In this document: one piece after another, positions 55,735 to 64,000 of the stretch
How the letters are laid out: each line of letters opens with the position of its first letter
Position numbering within the stretch: position 1 is the first letter of the stretch
Assembly: GCA_964019695.1 (NCBI GenBank)
Contig: OZ026515.1
Coordinates: 35,542,994 to 35,606,993 of the forward strand
Length of the DNA stretch: 64,000 nt
Source of the DNA: Loripinus fragilis
Lineage: Eukaryota; Mollusca; Bivalvia; Lucinida; Lucinidae
Reading direction: 5' to 3'
Notes under the pieces: model-generated
The model's input: only the letters and a program-made list of their open reading frames with translations
Told to the model about the DNA's origin: nothing
Database searches by the model: none
Translations under genes and position numbers: made by a program

Positions 55735-56240
55735 CCTAACCAATTTTTCTCATATGTGAGGAATCCATACCAATTCTTCTCATGTGTGAGGAATCCATAC
55801 CAATTCTTCTAATGTGTGAGGAATCCATACCAATTCTTCTAATGTGTGAAGAATCCTTACCGATTCTTCTCATGTGCGAGGAATTTGTATCAGGTCTTCA
55901 CATGTAAGAGGAATTGGCACCAATTCATCACATGTACACGTAAGAGGAATTGGTACCAATTCTTTGCGTGTAAGATGAATTAGTACCAGTTATTCACATG
56001 TAAGTGGAATTGGTATCAATTCTTCACATATGTAAGAGGAATTGGTACCAATTCGTCATCCCCAACAAAAACATGTCTGAGGTGTGACGAATATTTACAA
56101 ATTCGTTACACTTCATAAATTACAAACAAATTGTTCACATATGTGAGGAAATGGCATCGATTCTGCACATGTGTGAGGAATTGGTACCAATTCTTCACAC
56201 CCCAGAAGAAGTTGCACCAGTTCTTCACTGGTATAATATA
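55735..56240 (+). repeat. Minisatellite, about 30-bp unit
   Basis: Recurring CCAATTCTTCTCATGTGTGA GGAAT blocks, clean at the start and degenerate after 55900. Later units contain the palindrome GGAATTGGTACCAATTC. Confidence 0.85.
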
Positions 56241-56846
56241 ACACGTCAGAAATGAGCAACATGAGACTTTTGAGCACACATTTTAGGCCACAAAATTTTT
56301 CCAAATTGGCCATACGTAAAGTTCACATTTGTCAAATGTGATGCATTGGTTTCAATTCTTCTTATGGGTGTGACATTTACAAAATGATAACTTTACAGTT
56401 CAACACAGCTCCATACTCATTGTGCCAATATGTATGTGAAAGGCAATCAGAATATAAAGTTCAACCTGAAATTTTTTTCATTTAGGGGATAACTGTATTC
56501 AAAATTTTCATTGTCGTATATACGGTTGGAAATTTAGTTTGGCAAAGCGGGAGTGGAACGTATATCCGATATACTTCCCCAAATGAAAATTTTGCATGTG
56601 GTTATCCCCATTCTAATATGCTTCAACAGTCTTGTCACAAATTGGAGCGTTGCAAGCCGCATTAAGCCGCACAAAGGTGTATGTCATCCAATAAAATGTG
56701 ACGTAATTAATGACGTTAAAATATTTCTGGCAGTATATGGCAGGATATACTGTCGCAAAATTTTGACGTTATCCAATCAGACGTCGCGTTACAAAAGAAA
56801 GTGCATTAGAATTGATTTTATGATTCTCTATTACGAGTATGTTGGC

Positions 56847-57098
56847 TTATTGTCCGTTGACCTTTGCTTTAATGAAGGAACCGTATGTAGCAAAGAACTT
56901 TCTGTTTATGCCATCAATATCCGCAATGCAATCATATGTAGAGATTAAAAGTGGTAGATATCTTTCGTCAATAAAGTTTTCTAAGTCGTCATAAGATATA
57001 TTCAGGAAATTAGTGGTATACGCAACTCCCAGCTTGCACTGCGTGTCACCATGCCCATATTGACCACCAGCTCCAGGATGTCCAAACATATTCGTATT
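56847..57098 (-). CDS. Beta-lactamase-family serine hydrolase, last exon
   Basis: Minus-strand acceptor TTCCAG, then NTNMFGHPGAGGQYGHGD and GVAYTTNFL, ending in a stop at 56847. The GHPGAGGQYG segment corresponds to the third active-site box (KTG-equivalent, here HPG-type) of class C beta-lactamase/EstB-like proteins such as animal LACTB relatives. These act as peptidases or esterases, not antibiotic resistance enzymes. The exon is phase 0 with the one at 59105-59371. The tail carries a long C-terminal extension (YLPLLISTYDCIADIDG). Confidence 0.8.
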   Translation of the reverse strand, partial: NTNMFGHPGAGGQYGHGDTQCKLGVAYTTNFLNISYDDLENFIDERYLPLLISTYDCIADIDGINRKFFATYGSFIKAKVNGQ

Positions 57099-57189
57099 CT
57101 GGAAGAAAAGAAAACATGGGCCAGACTTCAGAGGCGTACCTACATGTACGCAAATACGTATGTACAGGAAGTATAGGATTTTTTACTTA

Positions 57190-57400
57190 TAGTAAAATCT
57201 GTCTAAAGCGGCCATTCAAAAATAGACAAGAACCCCAATCTAAATGACAAATGGTAGCTTAATGAAGGTCGAAAGTAATGCAGAATGCTCCAAATGAGCA
57301 TTCAGCAATACTTTTGACCTGCTTAAAGCAATAATCCGCCTTGAAAACCATGTTTTGGTATTCTTTTTGTTTGGCTGCATAAGACAGTTTTACTGTACTT
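57190..57400. repeat. TIR element family H, copy 4
   Basis: TAGTAAAATCTGTCTAAAGC ... AAGACAGTTTTACTGTA, lying in the last intron of the beta-lactamase-family gene. Confidence 0.65.
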
Positions 57401-57881
57401 AATTTGATTTTTGAAGAAAAATGCAGCTTATAGTGTTTAGGTGTGTGTCTTGATCTCTGGGGGCTGGGGTGGGGGGAGGTAACTACTCTATATGACATAG
57501 TGCGGATGTGCCGCCCGAATAGCCCCCTTTTTCAGTGATGCCAGGTATACCATAAACTCCATTTTTATAAGCAAAGGTATATGACTGACCCAGTTTTTCA
57601 TCATTGTTATATTAATGGTCTCATTTTCTGACATCCCTGTTTGAAAATACTCATATTTTTGCTCAGATATTCAGTTCAAAACCAGTTTGTAATATTTATT
57701 TGTATACTTTGTTTACAAACAGCAAAGAGGGTATATAAAAATCAAAAAACAGTATACGAATATGTAAACATTTTGTTCAATCAAGTATACGAATAGGTCA
57801 TTTTTCGAAGGCCAGGTATATGATTGGGGTAGGTTTAAAAACACTGGCCCGCACTCTCGTACCAAAATTATGTTCAAGTTA

Positions 57882-57900
57882 CCCCCCCCCCCCCCCCCCC
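57882..57900. repeat. Poly-C run
   Basis: About 19 consecutive C. Confidence 0.9.
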
Positions 57901-58137
57901 GAGACTTGATGGCTCATTATAGCCCTTTGTAATGCCCTTAAACCTTTTTCTGCCACAGAGCTTCACCCCTGGTCCCAAACAGGGGGAATACACCCAGTCC
58001 CCCTCAAGAGTGCGTACTCTATAAAATGCCTCAGGAACGCAGCTGCCACTTTATGAGATTTTGGTACTTATCGCATATGCGCAAAAAGCCTCCAATAAAC
58101 GACTATGCTGACGTATTCAATGGAGCTAGAAGTCTAC

Positions 58138-58400
58138 AAAGAGGATCTTAAATGAGTGTTCATGTTTTATTAAATTAATTGAACAAGTTGGGGAAAAGAG
58201 ATAAAATGTGAGGCTTGCCAAGCATTGTATCTCTTTTTCACAACGAGTTTAATAAATTCAATAATACGGGGGCACAAATGTTTGATTCTATTTATCACAT
58301 AACATTAAAGTTACTTAAAAATCACATTATTGGTGTGAAATCGTCAAGATTTGGCCATGTTTTATGTGTGTAATGGTACATAAAGTACATGTGGATTTCG
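58138..58400 (+). repeat. Interspersed repeat family J, copy
   Basis: GAGGATCTTAAATGAGTGTT ... AACGAGTTTAATAAATTC. Confidence 0.5.
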
Positions 58401-58413
58401 ACTGCATAATCAT

Positions 58414-58465
58414 ATGGGCCTCGACGCGACAAAACCAGCCTTTGGGGTTTCCCACAAAGCCAGAC
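58414..58465. repeat. TIR element family D, left-end fragment
   Basis: TGGGCCTCGACGCGACAAAA ... CTTTGGGGTTTC. Confidence 0.6.
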
Positions 58466-58648
58466 TTTGTACGTATTCTAGAAAAGGACATTTACAAAGA
58501 GAAATGCAGCCGATGGTTTGAATATTTTTTACACCACTTATAAAACTCATTGGGTAGGACAGGTCTTCATGATGACACCACTTTTATTTTATTTTATCAT
58601 GTAATCTGCTATTATCTGACATAGATATAATCTTATTATAATTGTTCC

Positions 58649-58990
58649 CTATTTAAAGATATACTACGCGAAAATAGTAATTAATATTGAATAGCAAATA
58701 CAAAAATAGTGATTACTATTGAATGGCAATTACTCGTATTAGCTATTCAATATTAATCACTTTTTTTCGCGTAGTATATCTTTAAATAGCGAAAATAGTG
58801 ATTAATATTGAATAGCAAATACTCGTATTTGCCATTCAATATTGATCATTATTTTCGCGTGGTATGTCTTTAAATAGCGAAAATAGTGATTAATATAGGA
58901 TAGAAAATACTCGTTTTTGCTATTCAATATTAATCACTATTTTCGTGTAGCATATCTTTAAACAGCGTACAAATATATATCACTCTCGTA
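58649..58990. repeat. Serial palindromes built from one inverted repeat
   Basis: 58649-58789 is a hairpin with arms of about 45 bp (TTTAAAGATATACTACGCG ... CGCGTAGTATATCTTTAAA). The same arm (GCGAAAATAGTGATTAATAT) and its complement then repeat two more times to about 58990, degrading rightward. Confidence 0.78.
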
Positions 58991-59104
58991 TTTGCCACTA
59001 TTTTTGCATAGTATATCTTTGAATAGCGTACATTTATTTTTGGAAAGAACATGGCTGTCTAATTGTAAAATAATATCTGATTACATGACATAGTGTCATC
59101 CTAC

Positions 59105-59371
59105 CTGATCGACATTGTCATTTTGAATAACAGGCATGAGCATAGTCCCCATTCCTCTTTGCACATGTATACCAAGCATCTGATCAACGCCTTCCATCTC
59201 AACATTTTCCAAGGCTTGAATCACCTTTTCGGACAAAACCTGTTGTCCTTCATACTGTCCACCATTAGCCAAGATGCCATATAACTTTGCTACAGATTCA
59301 GCAGTTCCACAACCATGGCTAGATCCAACAGGCAACTTTCTTCCCTCTCTTTTGTTCATATGCTCATCTAT
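59105..59371 (-). CDS. Beta-lactamase-family serine hydrolase, penultimate exon (partial gene)
   Basis: Minus-strand acceptor TTGTCAG at the 59372 side and donor GTAGGA just below 59105, 89 codons in phase 0. It encodes MNKREGRKLPVGSSHGCGTAESVAKLYGILANGG split across two segments, a region typical of beta-lactamase-fold hydrolases just before the last active-site box. The catalytic SxxK and YxN boxes must lie in upstream exons to the right. I could not find them before 61.1 kb, so they are probably outside the window and the retrotransposon at 61.1 kb may sit in an intron of this gene. The gene converges on the nrf-6-like gene, with about 5.3 kb between the stops. Confidence 0.78.
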
Positions 59372-59710
59372 CTGACAATGAAAAGTATCATTTCAGTAGT
59401 AAGATATATTTAGCAGTCATAGAGTTGCCGACGTTGTTCAGAAAATACTAATAAATGAAGAAATTCAAGTCATTCCTATGAAATATTTAACTGATAAAAT
59501 TGTAAAATACAACAATACAGTATATAGTAATGTTCTTATTTTGCCAAGAAACAATTATTCATGCTCTCATTGGAGCTTAAATGAGTACTTAAACGTTTTT
59601 CATGCAATCAAAAAATTGAAGTAACATAATATATATAAGTTGAACATGATTGTAATTGAAATGCGACTTTACATGGAATAGTTTCCACAATAAGGTTTAT
59701 GCCGTTATTA

Positions 59711-60529
59711 TATACTGAAGGACTTTAGAAATGCACCAATTGCTTAAAGGCTAATTTATGTCGAAAATTTAATATTTTCATCATGTGGTAAATGAATTTG
59801 ACAAGTTCCATCATTTAGCTTGCATTCAATAAGAAAATCGAAACGCTGTGGCTTATGATTGCCGTGACGTCGCGATAATTCCAAGACAACTCAAATTCAA
59901 AAGTCACAGAGTACCAATACCACCATATTGAACGAAAAAAAGTTTTCCAATCGATGTTCGTTCTCGAAAGCAAAAGGAAAGATAAAATCAAATCATGAAG
60001 TTTTAGGTCTCTGGCAACGTACGTTACGTCTACATGACGTCATTGCTTTTTATGTATTTGGCCGTTTATATCCTAAGGATCAGGAATATTAAAAAAAATA
60101 TTGCCAACAGATTCTCTTCAATCAGTTGCATAAAAGACAAAAGTATTGCAACATGCGCGACCGTCACCCGTCTGTTATTGCTGTTTGAAAATTTAAGACT
60201 GATGTTAGCAAAGAAACGCTGCATATGGTAGTGTAATAAAACAATTTTTTCTGAAACCTTTTGTGTTTTTCCATTAGTTAAGACATCTGGCTACCATCTC
60301 AAAGCGTTTGTTTTCAAATTGACTCAAATTTACATTTATCAGACGACAATTGTTGAAAACACTAACGTCCGTATTACGTCAGAATGAACAGCATGAGCAA
60401 ATCAAAATCATGGCAAATCATGGTCCATTGTACAAGAGGATAAAACATTATAAAGAAAACATCCTCAAATCAACCATGTGGAGGAGACAGTGAAAGTAAA
60501 ATGGTGCGTTTCTAAAGTCCCTCAGTATA
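59711..60529. mobile_element. 0.82-kb TIR element, non-autonomous
   Basis: Ends TATACTGAAGGACTTTAGAA and TTCTAAAGTCCCTCAGTATA, extending to ATGCACCA/TGGTGCG. No transposase frame. Confidence 0.72.
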
Positions 60530-61113
60530 TGAAATTAATCTTATTTGAGTAAATAGCAAATCGGGAGATACTTTAGAATTTTGTTTCAACATCAGTCACA
60601 TTCGTTGAGTAACACATTTTCTAGAAAAATCACATATACATGTAGATACTGCTCTATATTTTGATATACTCCATATAAGTTGAAAGCAATTTGCAAGTGA
60701 AATTTATTTCAAATGCAAATAACATTGATTGAATTCAATTATATATTAGCATAAACTGTTACGATGCACAATAGATGGAACAACAGAATCAGTGATGGTT
60801 GCGTATACGCACAAATACGCAAAGGTTTAGGTATGCACCTGGTCACCTATTCGAACCATGATATGGTACCTTTTCTACTAATAGTCTCAATAAAAGGTGG
60901 GTTTGTCTGAGATGGAATTCATTGTGTCTATATTTATCAACGCTTGCACGATTTCCTTACTTATCTTGAATATCTTGGAAATCTTGTGCATTTTTCAATA
61001 TATAAAGGATGGAATTTCCCATTCTTGTTAGGGGACATTTTAAATATACCGTTGAAAGGTTTGATATAGAGACGCTATTCATTATTATAAAAGGTACGTG
61101 AAGTTATATATAT
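60530..61113. other. DNA between TIR element and LTR
   Basis: Nothing recognised; possibly intronic to the beta-lactamase-family gene. Confidence 0.35.
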
Positions 61114-61345
61114 TGTTACTGTGTTGAAATTGTACATGACAGGGCGATGGCGATTAGCCAGAAATAACAGCGTAGGTGGTGTCATTGTATATTAATGTGT
61201 TGTTGATGTTATCTTAGTACATAAAGTACTGAAAAGTTTTTGCTAGTTGTGTGCATTATTTTTCCCTGGTAGCATCGTCATCGCATAAAGGAATTTTCCA
61301 ATAAGATTTCCCCTCTTCCTTCCTGACCGGCTTTATGTCGTAACA
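61114..61345 (+). repeat. 5' LTR, 232 bp
   Basis: It begins TGTTAC and ends GTAACA, a perfect 6-bp terminal inverted repeat with the canonical TG...CA. It is followed one base later by the primer binding site. The five bases before it are TATAT, a candidate target duplication that can only be checked at the far end. Confidence 0.8.
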
Positions 61346-61346
61346 A

Positions 61347-61363
61347 TGGTGTCAGAAGTGGGA
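61347..61363 (+). promoter_or_regulatory. Primer binding site, tRNA-Leu-like
   Basis: TGGTGTCAGAAGTGGGA starts two bases after the LTR. TGG pairs with the tRNA CCA end and the rest fits an animal tRNA-Leu acceptor arm. Confidence 0.75.
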
Positions 61364-62171
61364 TTTTTGAGGTTTTATTGGCAAATTTCTCTGCTGTGAC
61401 GTTGCTACAGGCACACACTAGTAGTTTTTCTTGACAAAAAGGTTGTGAGTGTCAACACACAGTACTGATTGCATGCGTTCCCCTGTGATGAAGTGCGACA
61501 CATGTAAATAAGTCATCACATAACATTCTGAGGGGACCCATACTTTCTTGTTCTGTGGATTGCCAGTAGGGTATAAAACCCAAGGAAATTTGTCAGAGTT
61601 TAATAATTAGACTTGTCCACCTTTATTTGACCCATATAATTGTGTATTGGCTTATGCCCTGTATTCCTATTAATTAAGGATACTGATGTGGAAAATTTCA
61701 TATCGTTTGAGGGTACTAATAATTTAAATCACCTCAGTGACGTCATAGTGTGTGACGCCACTCAACTGATTTCTATTATTAGAAGAAGTCCATAAGATGA
61801 TTATTTTAGTCAATTATTATGTCTTGCTATGACAAGTGACTGTTGACTTGACTGTAACGCGTTGATATTAATATCGCATAGGTATACATTTCTTGACGTA
61901 AATGCGAGAAAATGAATGACGTTTTTTAGTCAAATACGTTCAGTGAAGGCCTATTTAAGGTTGATATATATCCTAGGCACCTTTCCGTGGTGATCTCTTA
62001 TACGTTGTACTTTACGTTACTCATATGTAACGTCATTAAAATCCCTAGTAAAATTATTAGTTTACCAGCGCGAACGTTGGTTAGCCCATACCTATTTTAA
62101 AGGGACAAAGCGAACCCTTATTTATTTTCAACAGTATAGTTGACTTATACCATTCCCAACAATAGGCTAAA
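61364..62171 (+). other. Retrotransposon untranslated leader
   Basis: About 0.8 kb between primer site and gag ATG. No open frame of note is seen. It presumably carries packaging signals, which cannot be recognised by eye. Confidence 0.5.
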
Positions 62172-63487
62172 ATGGATAAACATATTTCATTAGCACAGGA
62201 ATTAGGATATGAAGGGCAAGAACTAAGGGATTATCTTAAGAGGCAACAAGATTTAGAAAGGGAGGAAAGGTTGGCCCAAAGGGAATATGAAAGAGAGAAA
62301 AGGGAGGCCGAGCAAAAAGAGAAAGGTCGGGAATTAGAAAAAATGAAAATTGAGGCCGCACGTAAGGATAAGGAATTGGAAAAGTTAAAAATTGAGGCTG
62401 CGCGCAAGGATAAGGAAATGGAAATGGAAAAAGAAGTTGCGCTAAAAAAATTGCGGCCTAAGTGGAACTCAAAAAAATTGAGGCCGAGACCACTTCACAT
62501 CCCTGGGGGCCCAAAGAGAAGAGTTCAAATCCTAGGAGTCCCAAGCTTCCATACTTTGACGAACATACGGATAAGATGGATAGCTATTTAACTAGGTTCG
62601 AAAGTTATGCCTTGTCAAATAAATGGGACCCATCTATGTGGGCATCAAACCTAAGTGCATTATTAAAGGGACGTGCTTTAGAAGTCTTCGTTAGGCTTTC
62701 CAGAGATGACCAGTCAGATTATGGTCAGATTAAGGAGGCTCTGCTTACTAATTTCGACCTCACCGAACGATCTTTTCGTAAGAAATTTAGGGATTGTAGG
62801 CCCGAGAAAGCCGAAACTTTCAGACAATTTAGCGGTAGGCTAGCGAGCTACCTTGATAAATGGCTAGGTTTGGCTAAGGTCGAAAAGACCTACGAGGCCG
62901 TTTGTGATTTTTTGGCCCGAGACCAGTTCCTTGACTGTTGCAGTCATGAGCTCTATTTGTATCTCAAACCTAAGCCGTTTAAAGTCCTGGGTGAGTTAGC
63001 CCATGAGGCGGATTTGTTCGCCGATGCGAAAGGGGGTGTTCCTTTGTGCGTTTCAAAAGGGCAACATGAAAGTAAGCGTGTAGATAAAGTCCAGCCTAAG
63101 GTAGAGCCCAATCAAGATCAAAGGCCTGTTGTGAAATGTAAGATTTGTGGTAAGCCCCATCCCACCTATAAATGTTGGAATAACCCTGATAACAAGAGGG
63201 TGGCATCTAGTGCAGAATTTGATTCCCAGTATACTTATAGGGGAGATAACTCAAATTGGGGTCAGGATAGAAATTTTGGTCGCAGTGACCAGCGTGACGA
63301 TCATTATAACAACAATTACAGGACCGACCATCAGGTCAATTTTTGTAAAATTGAAAGTTTGGAGGTAGGAAAAGGTCAAGCTGAGTTAAGTTCTCCTCAT
63401 TCTTCATCAGAAGGTTTACCCCGTAAGGATAGTAAGGCACTTGTCATTTCCCACGGTAAAGGTTGCCGACAGCAATTTGTACCGTAA
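62172..63487 (+). pseudogene. gag: Retrotransposon gag, coiled-coil plus SCAN-like capsid, frame-broken
   Basis: The first frame (62172-62591) starts MDKHISLAQELGYEGQEL and runs into a highly charged Lys/Glu coiled coil with repeated KIEAARKDKE units. The capsid lies in another frame (about 62462-63487): YFDEHTDKMDSYLTRFESYA, WASNLSALLKGRALEVF, and F-R-x-K-F motifs typical of the retroviral-type capsid from which vertebrate SCAN domains derive. A zinc knuckle CKICGKPHPTYKC (63137-63175) follows. Its spacing is CX2CX3HX4C, one residue shorter than the usual CX4H. The break lies in an A-run near 62444-62450, and a stop (62459-62461) also precedes the second frame, so this copy is probably defective. 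Confidence 0.8.
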
Positions 63488-64000
63488 ATGGTAAAGAGAT
63501 CAGAGTTTTGAGAGATACAGGTTGTACGGGGGTAGTTGTTAGAAGTTTAGTTTCTGATGGCCAGATGTTAAATAAGCAGTCTGGTGCGACTCTTATTAAC
63601 AATTATAATCAGAGATGTCCTATGGCCCGTATTAATATTGATTGTCCATTTTTTAGAGGTAATACGGATGCATTGTGCATTGATTACCCAGCACATGACT
63701 TAGTCATTGGAAATATTGAGGGGTCCAAATTTCCCGATATGACCCATTGTTTATCAGGGGTAGTCAATAAGAAGAGGTCAAAGAAAAGTAGAAAGGATAG
63801 AAAGGTCAAGGTGGCAGATAAGTTTATAAGGCAGAGCAGGCAAGAATTGGTATTGAAGCAAGCGTCAGATATAAAGTTAGAAGAGATTAGAAGAAGGGTG
63901 GAGTCTGGTAGTGTGACTAAAAGCCGCAGTTTCTCTAGTGGTGAAACTAAGTTCATTCGTAGGAATGGTTTAATTTATAGGCATTTTAAGAAGAATGCTA
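63460..64000 (+). CDS. pol: Retrotransposon protease, continuing toward integrase (partial)
   Basis: A frame -1 to gag stays open to the window end. CTVNGKEIRVLRDTGCTGVVV carries the aspartic protease DTG. DLVIGNIEG, further on, fits the second protease strand. The chain then runs through a basic linker into QELVLKQASDIKLEEIRRRV and FIRRNGLIYRHF. The last segment resembles the stretch just before the HHCC zinc finger of Ty3/Gypsy integrases. Protease leading directly to integrase, with RT later, is the order described for Gmr1-like elements; confirmation lies beyond 64000. Confidence 0.7.

Larger units (their letters stand above)
61114..64000 (+). mobile_element. Ty3/Gypsy-type LTR retrotransposon, 5' part (runs off window)
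   Basis: In order: a 232-bp LTR, a primer binding site, an 826-bp leader, gag in two frames, and protease in a third, open to the window end. The capsid is of the SCAN-like kind seen in the Gmr1 group of Ty3/Gypsy elements. No reverse transcriptase is visible between protease and the end of the window. The copy is damaged. The 3' LTR is outside. Confidence 0.85.

Noticed and set aside
55735..56240. CRISPR array
   Set aside because: Units are contiguous with no spacers and degrade gradually; this is a eukaryotic minisatellite.
56553..56948. 131-residue plus-strand frame
   Set aside because: Its second part is antisense to a real beta-lactamase-family exon and no domain or splice evidence supports it.
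61114..64000. Steamer-like transmissible bivalve retroelement
   Set aside because: The tRNA-Leu primer site is shared, but the LTR length, separate frames and SCAN-like capsid differ from the Mag-type single-frame arrangement described for Steamer.

Overview
This is a stretch of animal nuclear genome, AT-rich, intron-rich and crowded with short non-autonomous transposons. The gene content (an NRF-6-like membrane acyltransferase, a beta-lactamase-fold serine hydrolase) and the interspersed hairpin families suggest a marine mollusc, most likely a bivalve. That assignment is inference: no species-diagnostic sequence is present. No bacterial operon, CRISPR array, rRNA or functional tRNA gene was seen.

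Layout. 1-8.9 kb is upstream DNA with nested inverted-repeat elements and a dead LINE reverse transcriptase. 8,937-51,536 (+) holds one complete 16-exon gene. I assembled it by hand: every junction has GT/AG, all phases agree, and the spliced frame is 2,301 nt (766 residues plus stop). It encodes a signal peptide, a six-cysteine NRF domain, and an acyltransferase-3 membrane domain with an R-X10-H motif. Its introns hold a 2.19-kb tandem array (intron 1), a LINE tail (intron 5), a fold-back element (intron 9), a dead mariner (intron 10), and two copies of a 1.45-kb terminal-inverted-repeat element in opposite orientation (introns 7 and 13). 51.5-56.8 kb is intergenic, with a 30-bp minisatellite. 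56,847-59,371 (-) holds the last two recognisable exons of a convergent beta-lactamase-family gene. 61,114 to the window end (+) is the 5' part of a Ty3/Gypsy-type LTR retrotransposon: LTR, tRNA-Leu-like primer site, degraded gag with a SCAN-like capsid, protease, and what looks like the lead-in to integrase.

The two host genes show no obvious functional link. The more unusual signal is architectural. Exon 3 and exon 15 of the NRF-6-like gene are each bracketed, within about 8-40 bp of both splice sites, by two copies of the same short element. Several other element ends sit within 50 bp of the start codon or a splice site. Such paired repeats could influence splicing, back-splicing or RNA editing, which RNA data could test. 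I found no convincing new enzymatic or defence system.
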